Source: an uncultured Verrucomicrobiae bacterium
GTDB taxonomy: Bacteria > Verrucomicrobiota > Verrucomicrobiia > Limisphaerales > UBA1096
Length of the DNA stretch: 64,000 bases
NCBI GenBank assembly: GCA_937770485.1
Contig: CALJHX010000020.1
Span: 1 to 64,000, forward strand
Direction: 5' to 3'
Made by a program: the position numbers and the translations under genes. Within the stretch, counting starts at the first letter, position 1, and the number at the start of each line of letters is the position of its first letter. Below are positions 16,901-24,872 of the stretch, in pieces. The notes beneath the pieces are model-generated. The model saw only the letters and a program-made list of their open reading frames with translations. It was not told the origin of the DNA and ran no database searches.

Positions 16901-17395
16901 CCGACGCGGCGGGTGTTGTTCGACGACAGCCCGGCGTTTGTCGATCTGCTCACGAAGGGCGGCGGCACGGCAACGGTCGTGACTGGCGACAAGCACAGCG
17001 GCTCGGCGTCGCTGCGCATCACGCCGTTACAGCGGCACTCGAAGCGCATCCCCGGCTGGGCGTTTCGCATCCGGGAAAATCCCGGCGCGGGCGAGTACCG
17101 CTATCTGCGCCTTGCGTGGAAGGCGCCCAAGGCGGCCGGCGTGATGGTGGAACTGGCCGACAACGGCGCGTGGCCCTCGTCGGGCAGCCCGGAGCGGCGC
17201 TATTACAGCGGCAAAAACACCTCCGACTGGCAGGCTACCCGCGTGTCGGAAAAACGGCCGACCGACTGGACGATGGTCACGCGGGATTTGTGGAAGGATT
17301 TCGGCGATATGACGCTGACCGGCATCGCCCCCACGGCATTGGGTGGCGCGGTGTGGTTCGACCGGATCGAGCTGTTGCGAACACCGGACGAGTGA
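13922..17395 (+). CDS. PVC-type membrane-bound dehydrogenase with HEAT repeats and cytochrome c domain
   Basis: The product has about 1157 residues from ATG 13922, chosen because it starts a signal peptide (MIRLVHFSAFAAFAVAALGQ). Residues about 35-430 form the beta-propeller of the putative membrane-bound dehydrogenase family, with calcium-binding-like DSDGDGVMD and DRDGDGRAE loops. The middle third is Ala/Leu-rich and HEAT-like. A single heme site, CATCHRAHGVG, lies near residue 875, followed by GPDLTSEF and the usual closing heme-binding block. The end carries a beta-sandwich. These proteins act in the periplasm, presumably oxidising sugars or alcohols and passing electrons to cytochromes. 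Two palindrome copies lie in the HEAT part. Confidence 0.9.
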   Translation: MIRLVHFSAFAAFAVAALGQISKPADAPKPLSPAESAKLVNLPPGFRLELVAAEPLVRQPSGVCWDAHGNLFVSELHGYNIEGQFDIEELNKTGKLDRVVRRIAANEDAMRRAEKEQFGTVKRLIDSDGDGVMDHAEVWADRLPACLGICPARGGIIAICAPDIVYLADRDGDGRAEVRETLFTGFKFGVIERRINSPQWGPDNWIYIDGGQGGRITGPSLPAPVNIPVTGFRIKPDGSAIEPISGHTSTYGFTFNADGDRFVISTGTPGIQVAPLPWRYLARNPDVAVSASRRNAANYNTSFPVSQPHPWRTKRAADPGFGKYYSDHYGTAESIPNGFFTSACSPLVYRDSALPGLRGQILACAPAQNLVHRALLSRDGTLLKIRRAAGEAKSEFLASGDIWFHPIHLSIGPEGAIYIADYYREIIEDYSAIPRYLQQQYGLADGNDHGRIWRLAHDDMPEPQSPNLARLSNAALARELASPRHWRRQTARRILLERGARLPKIALPTDDTAAAVNTLYTLDGLGRLNDNTLADALGHGEPGVRRHALRLADRRFGESEKLLTAALQLADDDSSVVRLQLALSMGESSDPRALTALARLARRHGGDEWLGDAILTSLAGRASDMLAALIDKPAEAHGARGLIARLCGSIATRRNTAELSAAIVHVAGLTDYGLQLACLAGLREPFKSATQVALSDTARAALDQLTAADDGEVRIAAVGLKQILKLESPADRAARLAKALGEVANVQLPADRRLAAVRALGSENDPGIAARMLDAYPAATPPVRRAILRAAFARRDHLPAVVAAMEQRKLSPAALNAVQRTALLDQKNAGLAKRARALFATLEPVDDATLQRFVTALKAKRNPAAGQVTFSQHCATCHRAHGVGFAVGPDLTSEFRRAEETIVRDILAPSAVIVAGHETYTVETTDGRVLSGVLAGESANSLTLTLPGGVRLDVLRKDVRSLKSLDVSLMPESLAVVLKPSDVANVIAWLRQPPTRRVLFDDSPAFVDLLTKGGGTATVVTGDKHSGSASLRITPLQRHSKRIPGWAFRIRENPGAGEYRYLRLAWKAPKAAGVMVELADNGAWPSSGSPERRYYSGKNTSDWQATRVSEKRPTDWTMVTRDLWKDFGDMTLTGIAPTALGGAVWFDRIELLRTPDE

Positions 17396-17413
17396 CTTGG
17401 CCAAGCGAGGCGG

Positions 17414-17635
17414 TCAGCCCTTTTCGTACAGGACAACGATCAGCACATCTGACGCGGCGGCGACATTGCTCTGTAGCGAGCTTCCCGACTTGGCGGCCGG
17501 GTTGTAGCTCTGGGTGGCGATGTTGCCGGTCACCTGGATGATCTTGGCTCCTTCGCTCTCGACCCAGGCGTTGACCTGCTGCTCGAGTGCCTCGACCTCG
17601 GTTTCCAGCCCCTTGAAAAGCTTGACGCGTTGCAT
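17414..17635 (-). CDS. Small protein with Cse60-like start
   Basis: The 73-residue product opens MQRVKLFKGLETEVEALEQQVNAW, resembling the short sporulation-type Cse60 family (KLF...E..LE..IN.F). It then has an Ile-Ile-Gln-Val-Thr strand and ends in DVLIVVLYEKG. It is probably a small alpha/beta cytoplasmic protein; the function is unknown. It precedes no obvious operon partner other than the lipoprotein 12 bases upstream on the same strand. Confidence 0.6.
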   Translation of the reverse strand: MQRVKLFKGLETEVEALEQQVNAWVESEGAKIIQVTGNIATQSYNPAAKSGSSLQSNVAAASDVLIVVLYEKG

Positions 17636-17647
17636 GATATGAATCGG

Positions 17648-18058
17648 TTATTCCCGCAGCATCAGCAGGTTGCCGGTGGAGGATTCATCGACGATCTGCA
17701 AATGGTATGGCGGGGAAAGTTTGCTGTCAGCGCCGCGCATGAGCACCGCGCTGTACTCGTAGTCGAACTTGAAATGGTAATTGATGACCTTGGTGCCCTC
17801 GGGGATCGGCACCAGCGTCTCCCAGCGACCCTCCGTCAACTGGGTTTTGCGCATCGGGAAAGCCTGATTGTTGAAGATGACGATCGGCTTCATGGAACCT
17901 GCATCAAGCGCGCGCTGGTTGCTCCGGAACATCGCCTCGACCGTGTACAGGCCGGTTTGGCTCCGTGGAAGCGCGCGCGGGGTGAGATTGGTGATGGTGC
18001 TGGTGGTGCACCCCACCATCAGGAATCCCAGCACACAAATGGAACAAAACCACCTCAT
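17648..18058 (-). CDS. Lipoprotein of unknown function
   Basis: ATG 18058 opens a clear lipoprotein signal (MRWFCSICVLGFLMVGC followed by TTS). The 136-residue mature region contains SQTGLYTVEAMFRSNQ, YHFKFDYEY and LSPPYHLQIVD, giving a beta-rich, immunoglobulin-like impression. The reading frame extends farther upstream but without a plausible start. No family recognised; probably an envelope protein. Confidence 0.7.
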   Translation of the reverse strand: MRWFCSICVLGFLMVGCTTSTITNLTPRALPRSQTGLYTVEAMFRSNQRALDAGSMKPIVIFNNQAFPMRKTQLTEGRWETLVPIPEGTKVINYHFKFDYEYSAVLMRGADSKLSPPYHLQIVDESSTGNLLMLRE

Positions 18059-18114
18059 CAACGACGGCCAGAATCCTGCGACATCTGACGATGGATTGTA
18101 AAGCCCGCAATTAC

Positions 18115-18381
18115 TCACCAGGCGTGGGTCAGAAAAAACAGGATCAGGAGAATCGCCGCCACCACCCAAAACCAGTGCAATTGGCTGCCCCGAGGCCGCC
18201 CGCCCTGCCCGAACTCCCGTGACACGAAGTCGTCGTAGTCGAACTCCTCCTCCGGCAGTTGGGTGGACTCGTATTGCGCCTCGTCGGCCCAGCCGGTGTC
18301 CGGGCAGGCGCCGCACTCCGGGCAGGCACGCGCCTTGGCCGGGAGATCAACGCCGCAGTTCGGGCATTCGTCGGGAGTCAT
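18115..18381 (-). CDS. Zinc-ribbon membrane protein
   Basis: The 88-residue product starts with paired zinc knuckles (CPNCGVDLPAKARACPECG), then CPDTGW and an acidic stretch (EEEFDYDDFVSREFG). It ends in one membrane span (WFWVVAAILLILFFL). This arrangement is common in Verrucomicrobia. The cytoplasmic ribbon would be tail-anchored. The role is unknown. Confidence 0.7.
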   Translation of the reverse strand: MTPDECPNCGVDLPAKARACPECGACPDTGWADEAQYESTQLPEEEFDYDDFVSREFGQGGRPRGSQLHWFWVVAAILLILFFLTHAW

Positions 18382-18406
18382 CGGGAGCGCTTGGCCAGGC
18401 GGCCGG

Positions 18407-19153
18407 TCAGTTCATCTTCGAGCGGCGCATCGGCAGGCGGCCGATCCAGCCCGGTTTCATCCGCATCGCCGGATCCTCGAACACCACCGGGTCAACACTC
18501 CAGATCGAGGCCAGCAACGGCAGCCTATCCACGTTCGCGCCGACAGTCTCCCATTGCTGATACGAACCGTCGTCTCCGTCCGCGAGATAATCAAAACAGC
18601 GCATGCCGGTCTTCTCCTCGGCGAGCGTCGGCTTGCCCTGGTTCCACGCCGTCTCGCCAACCCACGCGTAGGCGCGCGCAACCTGCCGGTCGATGAGCTT
18701 GGCCCAGGCATGGTGTCCCAGCGCCGGGTTGCCGTGGAAATACTGAACATGCCCCAGCCGCTCGCTCATGTTGGCAAGAAAACGATAACAGGCGTCGATG
18801 TCCTCCCCGGGCCCGGGCAACTGCCGCCCCGTGACCACCACCCAGCCGTTGACCGGCGGCGAGACAAACAGCCGCTCCGCATCGGGATCCGCCATCGCCT
18901 CGGCACAGGCGCACGGGTGCAGTTCGCCAAGGCCCATCGAGCGGGCGACATCCTCCGGGTTGCGCGACCGAACCGCCAGCCACGTGCGCGGGCGGCTGAA
19001 GATCGACGGCGACCATCGCTGCCGCACGCTGCGCGCGAACGTGATCTCGTCCAGCCGCAACTGCCGCGCGCGCCGGCGGCCAAGCGCATAAAAAAGCGCC
19101 GCAACCGCCCACACAAAAACGAAGGGGCCAAGGATGAGAATCGTCGTCGTCAT
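18407..19153 (-). CDS. Membrane-anchored protein of unknown function
   Basis: ATG 19153 gives 248 residues with an N-terminal anchor (ILILGPFVFVWAVAALFYAL), a basic RRRARQLR stop-transfer and a soluble domain. The domain contains SPSIFSRPRTWLAVRSRNPE, LFVSPPVNGWVVVTG and DACYRFLANMSERLGHVQYF, so it looks like a conserved globular module. I cannot name the family. The frame extends upstream past 19153 but that part overlaps the divergent deacetylase region and looks non-coding. Confidence 0.65.
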   Translation of the reverse strand: MTTTILILGPFVFVWAVAALFYALGRRRARQLRLDEITFARSVRQRWSPSIFSRPRTWLAVRSRNPEDVARSMGLGELHPCACAEAMADPDAERLFVSPPVNGWVVVTGRQLPGPGEDIDACYRFLANMSERLGHVQYFHGNPALGHHAWAKLIDRQVARAYAWVGETAWNQGKPTLAEEKTGMRCFDYLADGDDGSYQQWETVGANVDRLPLLASIWSVDPVVFEDPAMRMKPGWIGRLPMRRSKMN

Positions 19154-19256
19154 TGGAACGCCGAAGACTGCCCCGCTTGGCCAGGCAGCGCAAATGGAAT
19201 TTAACAGCCGGATGCTTTTCATTTGCCCAGCCAAGCGGTACTTTCGCCCCGACAAA

Positions 19257-20117
19257 ATGACCATCATCACCGACGAACGCTGCACGGCTTATCACTCGCC
19301 CGGGCATCCGGAGCGGCCGTTCCGCGTCAGCGGCCCGGTCAAAAAACTCAAGGCACAAACCGACCTCAAGCTCCAGTGGCTCAAGCCGGAACCCGCGCCC
19401 AAGGCCAAGGTGCTGCGCGCCCACACGACCAACCACTTTCAGCGACTGGCCGAGTCGCACGATTTCGACGGCGACACCGCCTACCACGAAGGCATCCGCG
19501 ACCACGCCCTTCGCAGCGTCGGCGGCGCGCTCAAGGCGCTCGATCTCGCCAAGGCCGGCAAGCCGAACTTCAGCCTGTTGCGTCCGCCGGGGCATCACGC
19601 CACGAAGGAACGCGCGATGGGGTTTTGCTACCTCGGCTCGGTCGCCATCGCCGCGCTAGAGGCCAAGGCGACCGGCTCGAAAAAAGTCGCCGTGTTCGAC
19701 TTCGACGTGCATCACGGCAACGGCACCGAGGACATCCTGGCCAAGCGCGACGGCGTGGCGTTCTTTTCCATCCACCAACACCCCGCCTACCCCGGCACCG
19801 GCACCGAGTCGTTCGACAACTGCCGCAACTACACCGCCCGGCCTAATCTGCCGCGAGAGGATTACCGCAAGATCGCCGAGCGCGCTGTCGCCGATCTCAA
19901 GGTGTACGGCCCCGATCTCGTCATCGTCTCCGCTGGATTCGACGCCTACGCCGGCGACCCGCTCTGCAACCAGAAACTAAGCGCGGAGGACTTCCGCTGG
20001 TTCGGCAAAACGCTCGCCGGCCTCGGCGTCCCGGTGGCCAGCGCGATGGAGGGCGGCTACAGCGACGACCTCCCCGACCTCGTGGTCTCCTATCTGCGCG
20101 GCCTCCTCGGCAAGTAA
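19257..20117 (+). CDS. Histone-deacetylase-family (acetoin-utilisation/acetylpolyamine deacetylase-like) protein
   Basis: The 286-residue product starts at ATG 19257 with the family opening ERCTAYHSPGHPERPFR. It shows LLRPPGHHAT (charge-relay His pair), VFDFDVHHGNGT (zinc-binding Asp and His), FSIHQHPAYPGTG, SAGFDAYAGDP (second zinc Asp) and AMEGGYS. All zinc ligands and catalytic residues are present, so it should be active. In bacteria such zinc enzymes remove acetyl groups from polyamines, other small molecules or proteins. It is followed by a thioesterase gene on the same strand. Confidence 0.9.
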   Translation: MTIITDERCTAYHSPGHPERPFRVSGPVKKLKAQTDLKLQWLKPEPAPKAKVLRAHTTNHFQRLAESHDFDGDTAYHEGIRDHALRSVGGALKALDLAKAGKPNFSLLRPPGHHATKERAMGFCYLGSVAIAALEAKATGSKKVAVFDFDVHHGNGTEDILAKRDGVAFFSIHQHPAYPGTGTESFDNCRNYTARPNLPREDYRKIAERAVADLKVYGPDLVIVSAGFDAYAGDPLCNQKLSAEDFRWFGKTLAGLGVPVASAMEGGYSDDLPDLVVSYLRGLLGK

Positions 20118-20159
20118 AAACCTGTCGTCTTCGGCAGCGGGCCGCTCTACATTTCGGCC

Positions 20160-20606
20160 GTGGCATACGAGTTCAAATTCGTCCGCACCGTCGAGTTTTC
20201 CGAGACCGACATGGCCGGCATCGTGCATTTCTCCAACTACTGCAAATACATGGAGGCGGCCGAGCACCGGTTTTTCCGCTCGATCGGCTACTCGATCGTC
20301 GCCGACCAAACCGGCCCGCGGGTCGGCTGGCCACGAGTCCACGTTGAATTCGACTACAAAAAACCGCTGCGCTTCGAGGATGAAATCGAGATTCACCTGC
20401 TCGTCGCGAGGCTGCGCTCCAAGTCGATAACCTACAAATTCCGGATCAACAAAATTAACGGTGACCAGTGCGAACTCGCCGCCACCGGCGAGATGACCGC
20501 TGTCTGCGTCTCAACCACCAAGCACGGCACTATGAAAGCCTGCTCCATCCCGGCCGAGATTGCCGCCCAAATCGAGGTCGCCCCGACCGGGTTGCTCGAG
20601 GACTGA
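20160..20606 (+). CDS. YbgC-type acyl-CoA thioesterase (hotdog fold)
   Basis: The 148-residue product begins at GTG 20160 and shows RTVEFSETDMAGIVHFSNYCKYMEAAEHRFF, the 4HBT signature with the active-site Asp (DMAGIVHF). Strands RVHVEFDYKKPLRFEDEI follow. It hydrolyses acyl-CoA thioesters. The following gene begins three bases after its stop, suggesting joint transcription. Confidence 0.85.
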   Translation: MAYEFKFVRTVEFSETDMAGIVHFSNYCKYMEAAEHRFFRSIGYSIVADQTGPRVGWPRVHVEFDYKKPLRFEDEIEIHLLVARLRSKSITYKFRINKINGDQCELAATGEMTAVCVSTTKHGTMKACSIPAEIAAQIEVAPTGLLED

Positions 20607-20609
20607 CCC

Positions 20610-22394
20610 GTGCCCGAACTGCTTGGCATCGAGTGCGGCGCCACCCACACCGTCACGTTGCACGAGAGCGCCGGCCAAGTCGTCCGCGCCGGGTTCGGCC
20701 CGGCCAACCTCCGGCTGCTCAACGACACGCAGTTAGCCAGACATCTCCGGCAGATCGCCAAGCAATTCCCGAAACCAAGCGCCGTCGCCATCGGCATGGC
20801 CGGCGCCCGCACTCCCGCCGATAAACTGCGACTTCGCCGCGCCGCCACCCGCGCTTGGCCAATCGCTACCATCCACGCCACCAACGATCTCGAAACCGCC
20901 CTCGCTGCCGACACCCAGCGTAAACCGGCCAACCGCGTGCTCGTGCTCAGCGGCACCGGCTCCTGCTGCTTCGGCCAGTCGCCCGACGGCGCCACGGCCA
21001 AGATCGGCGGCTGGGGCCACATCCTCGGCGACAAAAGTAGCGGCTACGAAATCGGCCTGCGCGCCCTCAAGGCCTGCGTGTTTTATCTCGACCGCGACGG
21101 CACGTGGTCGACGCTTGGCCAAAGGCTGCTATGCCGGTTGCAACTCAACTCCCCCGAGCAACTCATCGACTGGGTCGCCCAAGCCGACAAGGCCGAAGTC
21201 GCTGGCTTGGCCCGCGAAGTTTTCGCCGCATGGGCTAAGCGCGACAAAATCGCCACCGACATTCTCGATGGCGCGACCGACATCTTGGCCAAGGACGCAT
21301 GTGCCTGTGCCAAGAAACTCGCCGGCAAAACCAGGCCGGTTCGGTTTCTGCTCGCCGGCAGCGTGCTGCTCAAGCAACCCAAGTTCGCCGCCGGGGTGGC
21401 CAATGCTATCCGCGCCCGGCGGCCCGGTTCGCAGGTTGCCACGCTGAAAAGTGAAAGCTGCACCGGCGCACTCAACCTTGCCCGCCGGCTGACCAAGCTC
21501 CCGCCGGCCAAGCCAAGCGCCTCCGTCTCGGCCCACCGCTCATCCATCCCCGTGCCCGGCCTCGCCCAGCTTGGCCAAGCACCGACCGAGCAGCGACACC
21601 CTTCCTCGATGAAGCTCGACCGCATGCCGCTTGGCCAGGCCGTCGACCTGTTTCTCGACGAGGACAGCCAACTCCCCGCCGCCATCGCCCGCGAGAAAAA
21701 CAAAATCGTGCGCCTGACCGGCTGGGTGCGCGATGCGTTCCAAAACGGGGGAAGGCTCTTCTACTGCGGCGCAGGCACGAGCGGCCGCTTGGGCGTGCTC
21801 GACGCCAGCGAATGCCCGCCCACCTTTCGCGTCGACCCCGAACAGGTCCAGGGCATCATTGCCGGTGGCCAAACGGCCTTGTACCGCTCCATCGAGGGAG
21901 CCGAGGACGACCCCGACGCCGGTGCCGAGGCTGTGCGCTTTCGCGGTGTCGGAAAGAAGGACGTGTTTATAGGCATCGCCGCCAGCGGACGGACGCCATT
22001 CGTGTGGGGCGGCATCTGGGAGGCCAACCGGAGCGGCGCGAAAACCGCGCTGCTCTGCTTCAACCCCAAGCTGAGAATCCCACGCGACAACCGGCCGGGC
22101 GTCGTCATCAAGCCGAACCTTGGCCCCGAGTTGCTGACCGGCTCCACCCGGCTCAAGAGCGGCACCGCCACAAAGCTGATCCTGAACATGATCACCACAC
22201 TGGCGATGGCCAAGAGCGGAAAAGTCATTGGCAACTTGATGATCGACCTCGACCCCAGCAACACCAAGCTGCGTGACAGGGCAGTGCGCATCGTCAGCCA
22301 GCTCACCAACGCCACCGAAGGCGAAGCCAAGATCGCCCTCGAGCAAACGCAGTGGGACGTCAAAAAAGCCGCCACAAGCCTGGCCAAGCGGTAA
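20610..22394 (+). CDS. murQ: Fused amino-sugar kinase (BadF/BcrA-type) and N-acetylmuramic acid 6-phosphate etherase
   Basis: The 594-residue product has two parts. Residues 1-295 are a BadF/BadG-type ASKHA kinase of the N-acetylglucosamine/N-acetylmuramate kinase group: GIECGATHT phosphate loop, GMAGARTP, NDLETALAA, LSGTGSCCFG and GGWGHILGDKSSGYEIG. From about residue 333 the MurQ domain follows: FYCGAGTSGRLGVLDASECPP, GGQTALYRSIEGAEDD (catalytic Glu region), GIAASGRTPFV, GTATKLILNMI and NATEGEAKIAL near the end. MurQ removes lactate from MurNAc-6-phosphate to give GlcNAc-6-phosphate. Having the kinase on the same chain joins two consecutive steps of cell-wall sugar recovery. The start is GTG 20610. 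Confidence 0.9.
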   Translation: MPELLGIECGATHTVTLHESAGQVVRAGFGPANLRLLNDTQLARHLRQIAKQFPKPSAVAIGMAGARTPADKLRLRRAATRAWPIATIHATNDLETALAADTQRKPANRVLVLSGTGSCCFGQSPDGATAKIGGWGHILGDKSSGYEIGLRALKACVFYLDRDGTWSTLGQRLLCRLQLNSPEQLIDWVAQADKAEVAGLAREVFAAWAKRDKIATDILDGATDILAKDACACAKKLAGKTRPVRFLLAGSVLLKQPKFAAGVANAIRARRPGSQVATLKSESCTGALNLARRLTKLPPAKPSASVSAHRSSIPVPGLAQLGQAPTEQRHPSSMKLDRMPLGQAVDLFLDEDSQLPAAIAREKNKIVRLTGWVRDAFQNGGRLFYCGAGTSGRLGVLDASECPPTFRVDPEQVQGIIAGGQTALYRSIEGAEDDPDAGAEAVRFRGVGKKDVFIGIAASGRTPFVWGGIWEANRSGAKTALLCFNPKLRIPRDNRPGVVIKPNLGPELLTGSTRLKSGTATKLILNMITTLAMAKSGKVIGNLMIDLDPSNTKLRDRAVRIVSQLTNATEGEAKIALEQTQWDVKKAATSLAKR

Positions 22395-22453
22395 CCTTCG
22401 CGGAAGCGTCTTGGAGAGCAGGCCGGCTGGGACAGCTGGCCCTAACTTTCCCA

Positions 22454-22490
22454 CAAAAAAGGCCGGGCGTTTTGCCCGGCCTTTTGCTTT
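22454..22490. terminator. Bidirectional rho-independent terminator
   Basis: Stem aaaggccgggc / gcccggccttt with a four-base loop, flanked by A and T runs. It lies between the convergent kinase-MurQ and TonB-receptor genes and can serve both. Confidence 0.9.
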
Positions 22491-22505
22491 TAAAGCTGGT
22501 TTCGA

Positions 22506-24680
22506 TCAGAAACTGGCACTCAGGCCGACACCGAATGTTCGCGGCCAGCCGGGGATGTGCAGGATCATGCCGGCCGGGCGCGGGGCGGCCGGATCGGAAA
22601 AGTCAGTGTAGCGCAGGTCGAGGGCGTTGTTGGAGTAGCCTTCATTGGTCAGGTTACGCCAGTAAGCGAACAGTTCCCAGTTGTCCCGGTTGTAGCTGAT
22701 ACGGCCGTTGATAAGTGCGTAGGCATCCTGCTCAGCAGTGTTGGCCTCGTCGAGCCAGTAGTTACCGATACCCTGCACCTCCCACTGCATGGAAAGGTTC
22801 CACGGCAGCTGGATGTGCGCGGCAAGGTTAGCGGTATACTCGGGAACAAAGTTGATATCATTGCCGCCGAACTCATAGCCGGCCGCCATCGGGCCAAGCA
22901 CGCCACGCAAAACGTTGTCGGTGTACCTGTCGAACTCCGCGTTAACCAGGCCAACTGCAGCGCTGAGGGTGATGGTTTCACTGGCCTGCGCCTCGGCTTC
23001 TAGCTCAATACCGTAGCTTGTGGCTTCCTCAGCGTTGACCATGTAGGCCTCGGTGGGATTCATTGGGTTCAGGCGGTAAACCTGATAATTCTCGAAGTCG
23101 CTGTAAAAGGCAGCGACACGGGTGTGCACCCGACCGTCATTCCACGAGGAGGACCAGCCAAGCTCGTAATTCCACGACTCGGCAGAATCGTACTGCGCGC
23201 TCTCCGGTGAACCGCCGTAAAAATTGAAACCGCCGGACTGGAAGCCCTTGGCAACGCTGGCGTAGAGGGTATCGGTATCGCTCAGGCTATACGAAGCACC
23301 GAGCTTGGGCAGCACGTCATTCCAGTCATCACTGCTGTTTACAGAGTTGGAGCTGTTGCTTCTGTTGATCGACCGCTCGCTGTTTTGATAGCGCAACCCG
23401 CCGGTCAGCGTTAGGCCGCTCTCGATCGTGTAACTGCTCTGCCAATACAGGGCCGTGTCCTCGTCGGATAAAGTCGAGTTGGTGTAGTCCGGCACCGGGC
23501 CGGGAATTAAGCCAAACTGCGGATGAAACAACCCTGCCGGGTACAGCGAGCCGGAGACGTTGTCCATCTCCCGGTCGGCGTAATAGGCGCCGAGCGTCCA
23601 CTGGTACGACTCGTTGGCATCGACAGAGCCAAGCCGAATCTCCTGCGAGAACTGCTCCACGTCCGGCTGGCTGACGCCGATGACCGGGATGAAGCCCATC
23701 TCAGCAACCGGCTGCGGGATGGCGGTGAAATCAAAATCCTGCTGCAAGTCCTGCTCCCAATTGCGGAAAGCCGTGACTGAATTCAGTGTGAAATGCTCGC
23801 CTCCGAAGTCAGCGCTCAACGCGTACGTGGCCACGTCAGTGTTCACGTAGCCCGGCACGTCGCGACTCACCTTGAATGGGCCGGCATCGGAGAGGGGGCT
23901 GTAAGTCGGAGTAAAGCCATCGTCGTAGCGCTCGCTCGATGCAGTCAATCGGATCGACCACGGCTCGCTCGGCGTGAGGACGAATTGCAACCGGCCGGCG
24001 ACCGACTCGCGACCGTCGATCTCCTGACCCGTGGGCAGGTTGGTGACGAAGCCGTCGCGGTCGTTGTACAGGCCGCTGATGCTCACGCCTATCTGCTCGG
24101 TAAGCGGCCCGCTGGCGTTCAATCGATACTCCTGAGTTCCGTAGTCTCCGTAACCAAGCCCGGCGGAACCGCCCCACTCCGCGCCTGGTTGACGGGTGCG
24201 GACGTTGATGATGCCACCCGGCGCGGCGCTGGCACCGAAGAGCGTCCCCTGCGGACCTCGCAAAAACTCGATGTGATCCACGTCGTAGAGCGAGAAGCCG
24301 CGGGACATCATGTCCGTGTACGGAATGCCATCAACATAAATGCCAACCGCCGATTGACCGACACCGAAACCGTTCTCACGCAAACCACGCACACTAAACT
24401 TCGGCATACGCGTATTATTCGCGTCGAACACGGTGAAGTTGGGCAGCGCCGTCTGGATATCGCGCACCTCCTGAATGCCGCCCAGCGTGATCGTGTCACC
24501 GCTAAGCAGAGTCACCGAGCGCGACTCCGTTTGCGGAGCCTCAGAGATGATCATTACCGGCAGCAACTGGCCTGCATCCTCATCGGATTGAGCTAGACCC
24601 TCTTGGCCAGTCGCTCCGAGCACAGCCAAAGTTGAGCCGAGAGCCAACAGTTTCGTAAAAACTTCGTTATTTGATTTCAT
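22506..24680 (-). CDS. TonB-dependent outer-membrane receptor
   Basis: The 724-residue product has a signal peptide (ending GLAQ) and a TonB-box-like LLPVMIISEAP. The plug domain (about residues 50-165) contains FSVRGLRENGFG, VGIYVDGIPYTDMMSRG and HIEFLRGPQGTLFGASAAPG. A 22-strand-type barrel follows, ending in the classic C-terminal aromatic FGVGLSASF. It would bring a large ligand, such as a siderophore or oligosaccharide, across the outer membrane. Its style is closer to proteobacterial receptors than to SusC, and no exact palindrome core occurs in it, so transfer is possible. No partner transporter is adjacent. Confidence 0.92.
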   Translation of the reverse strand: MKSNNEVFTKLLALGSTLAVLGATGQEGLAQSDEDAGQLLPVMIISEAPQTESRSVTLLSGDTITLGGIQEVRDIQTALPNFTVFDANNTRMPKFSVRGLRENGFGVGQSAVGIYVDGIPYTDMMSRGFSLYDVDHIEFLRGPQGTLFGASAAPGGIINVRTRQPGAEWGGSAGLGYGDYGTQEYRLNASGPLTEQIGVSISGLYNDRDGFVTNLPTGQEIDGRESVAGRLQFVLTPSEPWSIRLTASSERYDDGFTPTYSPLSDAGPFKVSRDVPGYVNTDVATYALSADFGGEHFTLNSVTAFRNWEQDLQQDFDFTAIPQPVAEMGFIPVIGVSQPDVEQFSQEIRLGSVDANESYQWTLGAYYADREMDNVSGSLYPAGLFHPQFGLIPGPVPDYTNSTLSDEDTALYWQSSYTIESGLTLTGGLRYQNSERSINRSNSSNSVNSSDDWNDVLPKLGASYSLSDTDTLYASVAKGFQSGGFNFYGGSPESAQYDSAESWNYELGWSSSWNDGRVHTRVAAFYSDFENYQVYRLNPMNPTEAYMVNAEEATSYGIELEAEAQASETITLSAAVGLVNAEFDRYTDNVLRGVLGPMAAGYEFGGNDINFVPEYTANLAAHIQLPWNLSMQWEVQGIGNYWLDEANTAEQDAYALINGRISYNRDNWELFAYWRNLTNEGYSNNALDLRYTDFSDPAAPRPAGMILHIPGWPRTFGVGLSASF

Positions 24681-24872
24681 CGGTTGTTTTTCAGATTAAA
24701 GAATATCGCCCAATACGATTGTTTCTGCTTCTAGGTTACAGCAAACCGATAATTTTTTTAGAACCGGTAAATACAGGCAACTCATTAGAGCTCAAGCTAT
24801 TTATGACAGCCACTGGTTTTGATCAAGCTCAACCAATCGATTGCCGAAAAAAATTAAGGCAAAATCGCGGCT

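Noticed and set aside
22506-24680. TonB receptor as part of a SusC/SusD polysaccharide locus
   Set aside because: No SusD-like lipoprotein or glycan enzyme is adjacent, and the protein lacks the N-terminal extension typical of SusC.
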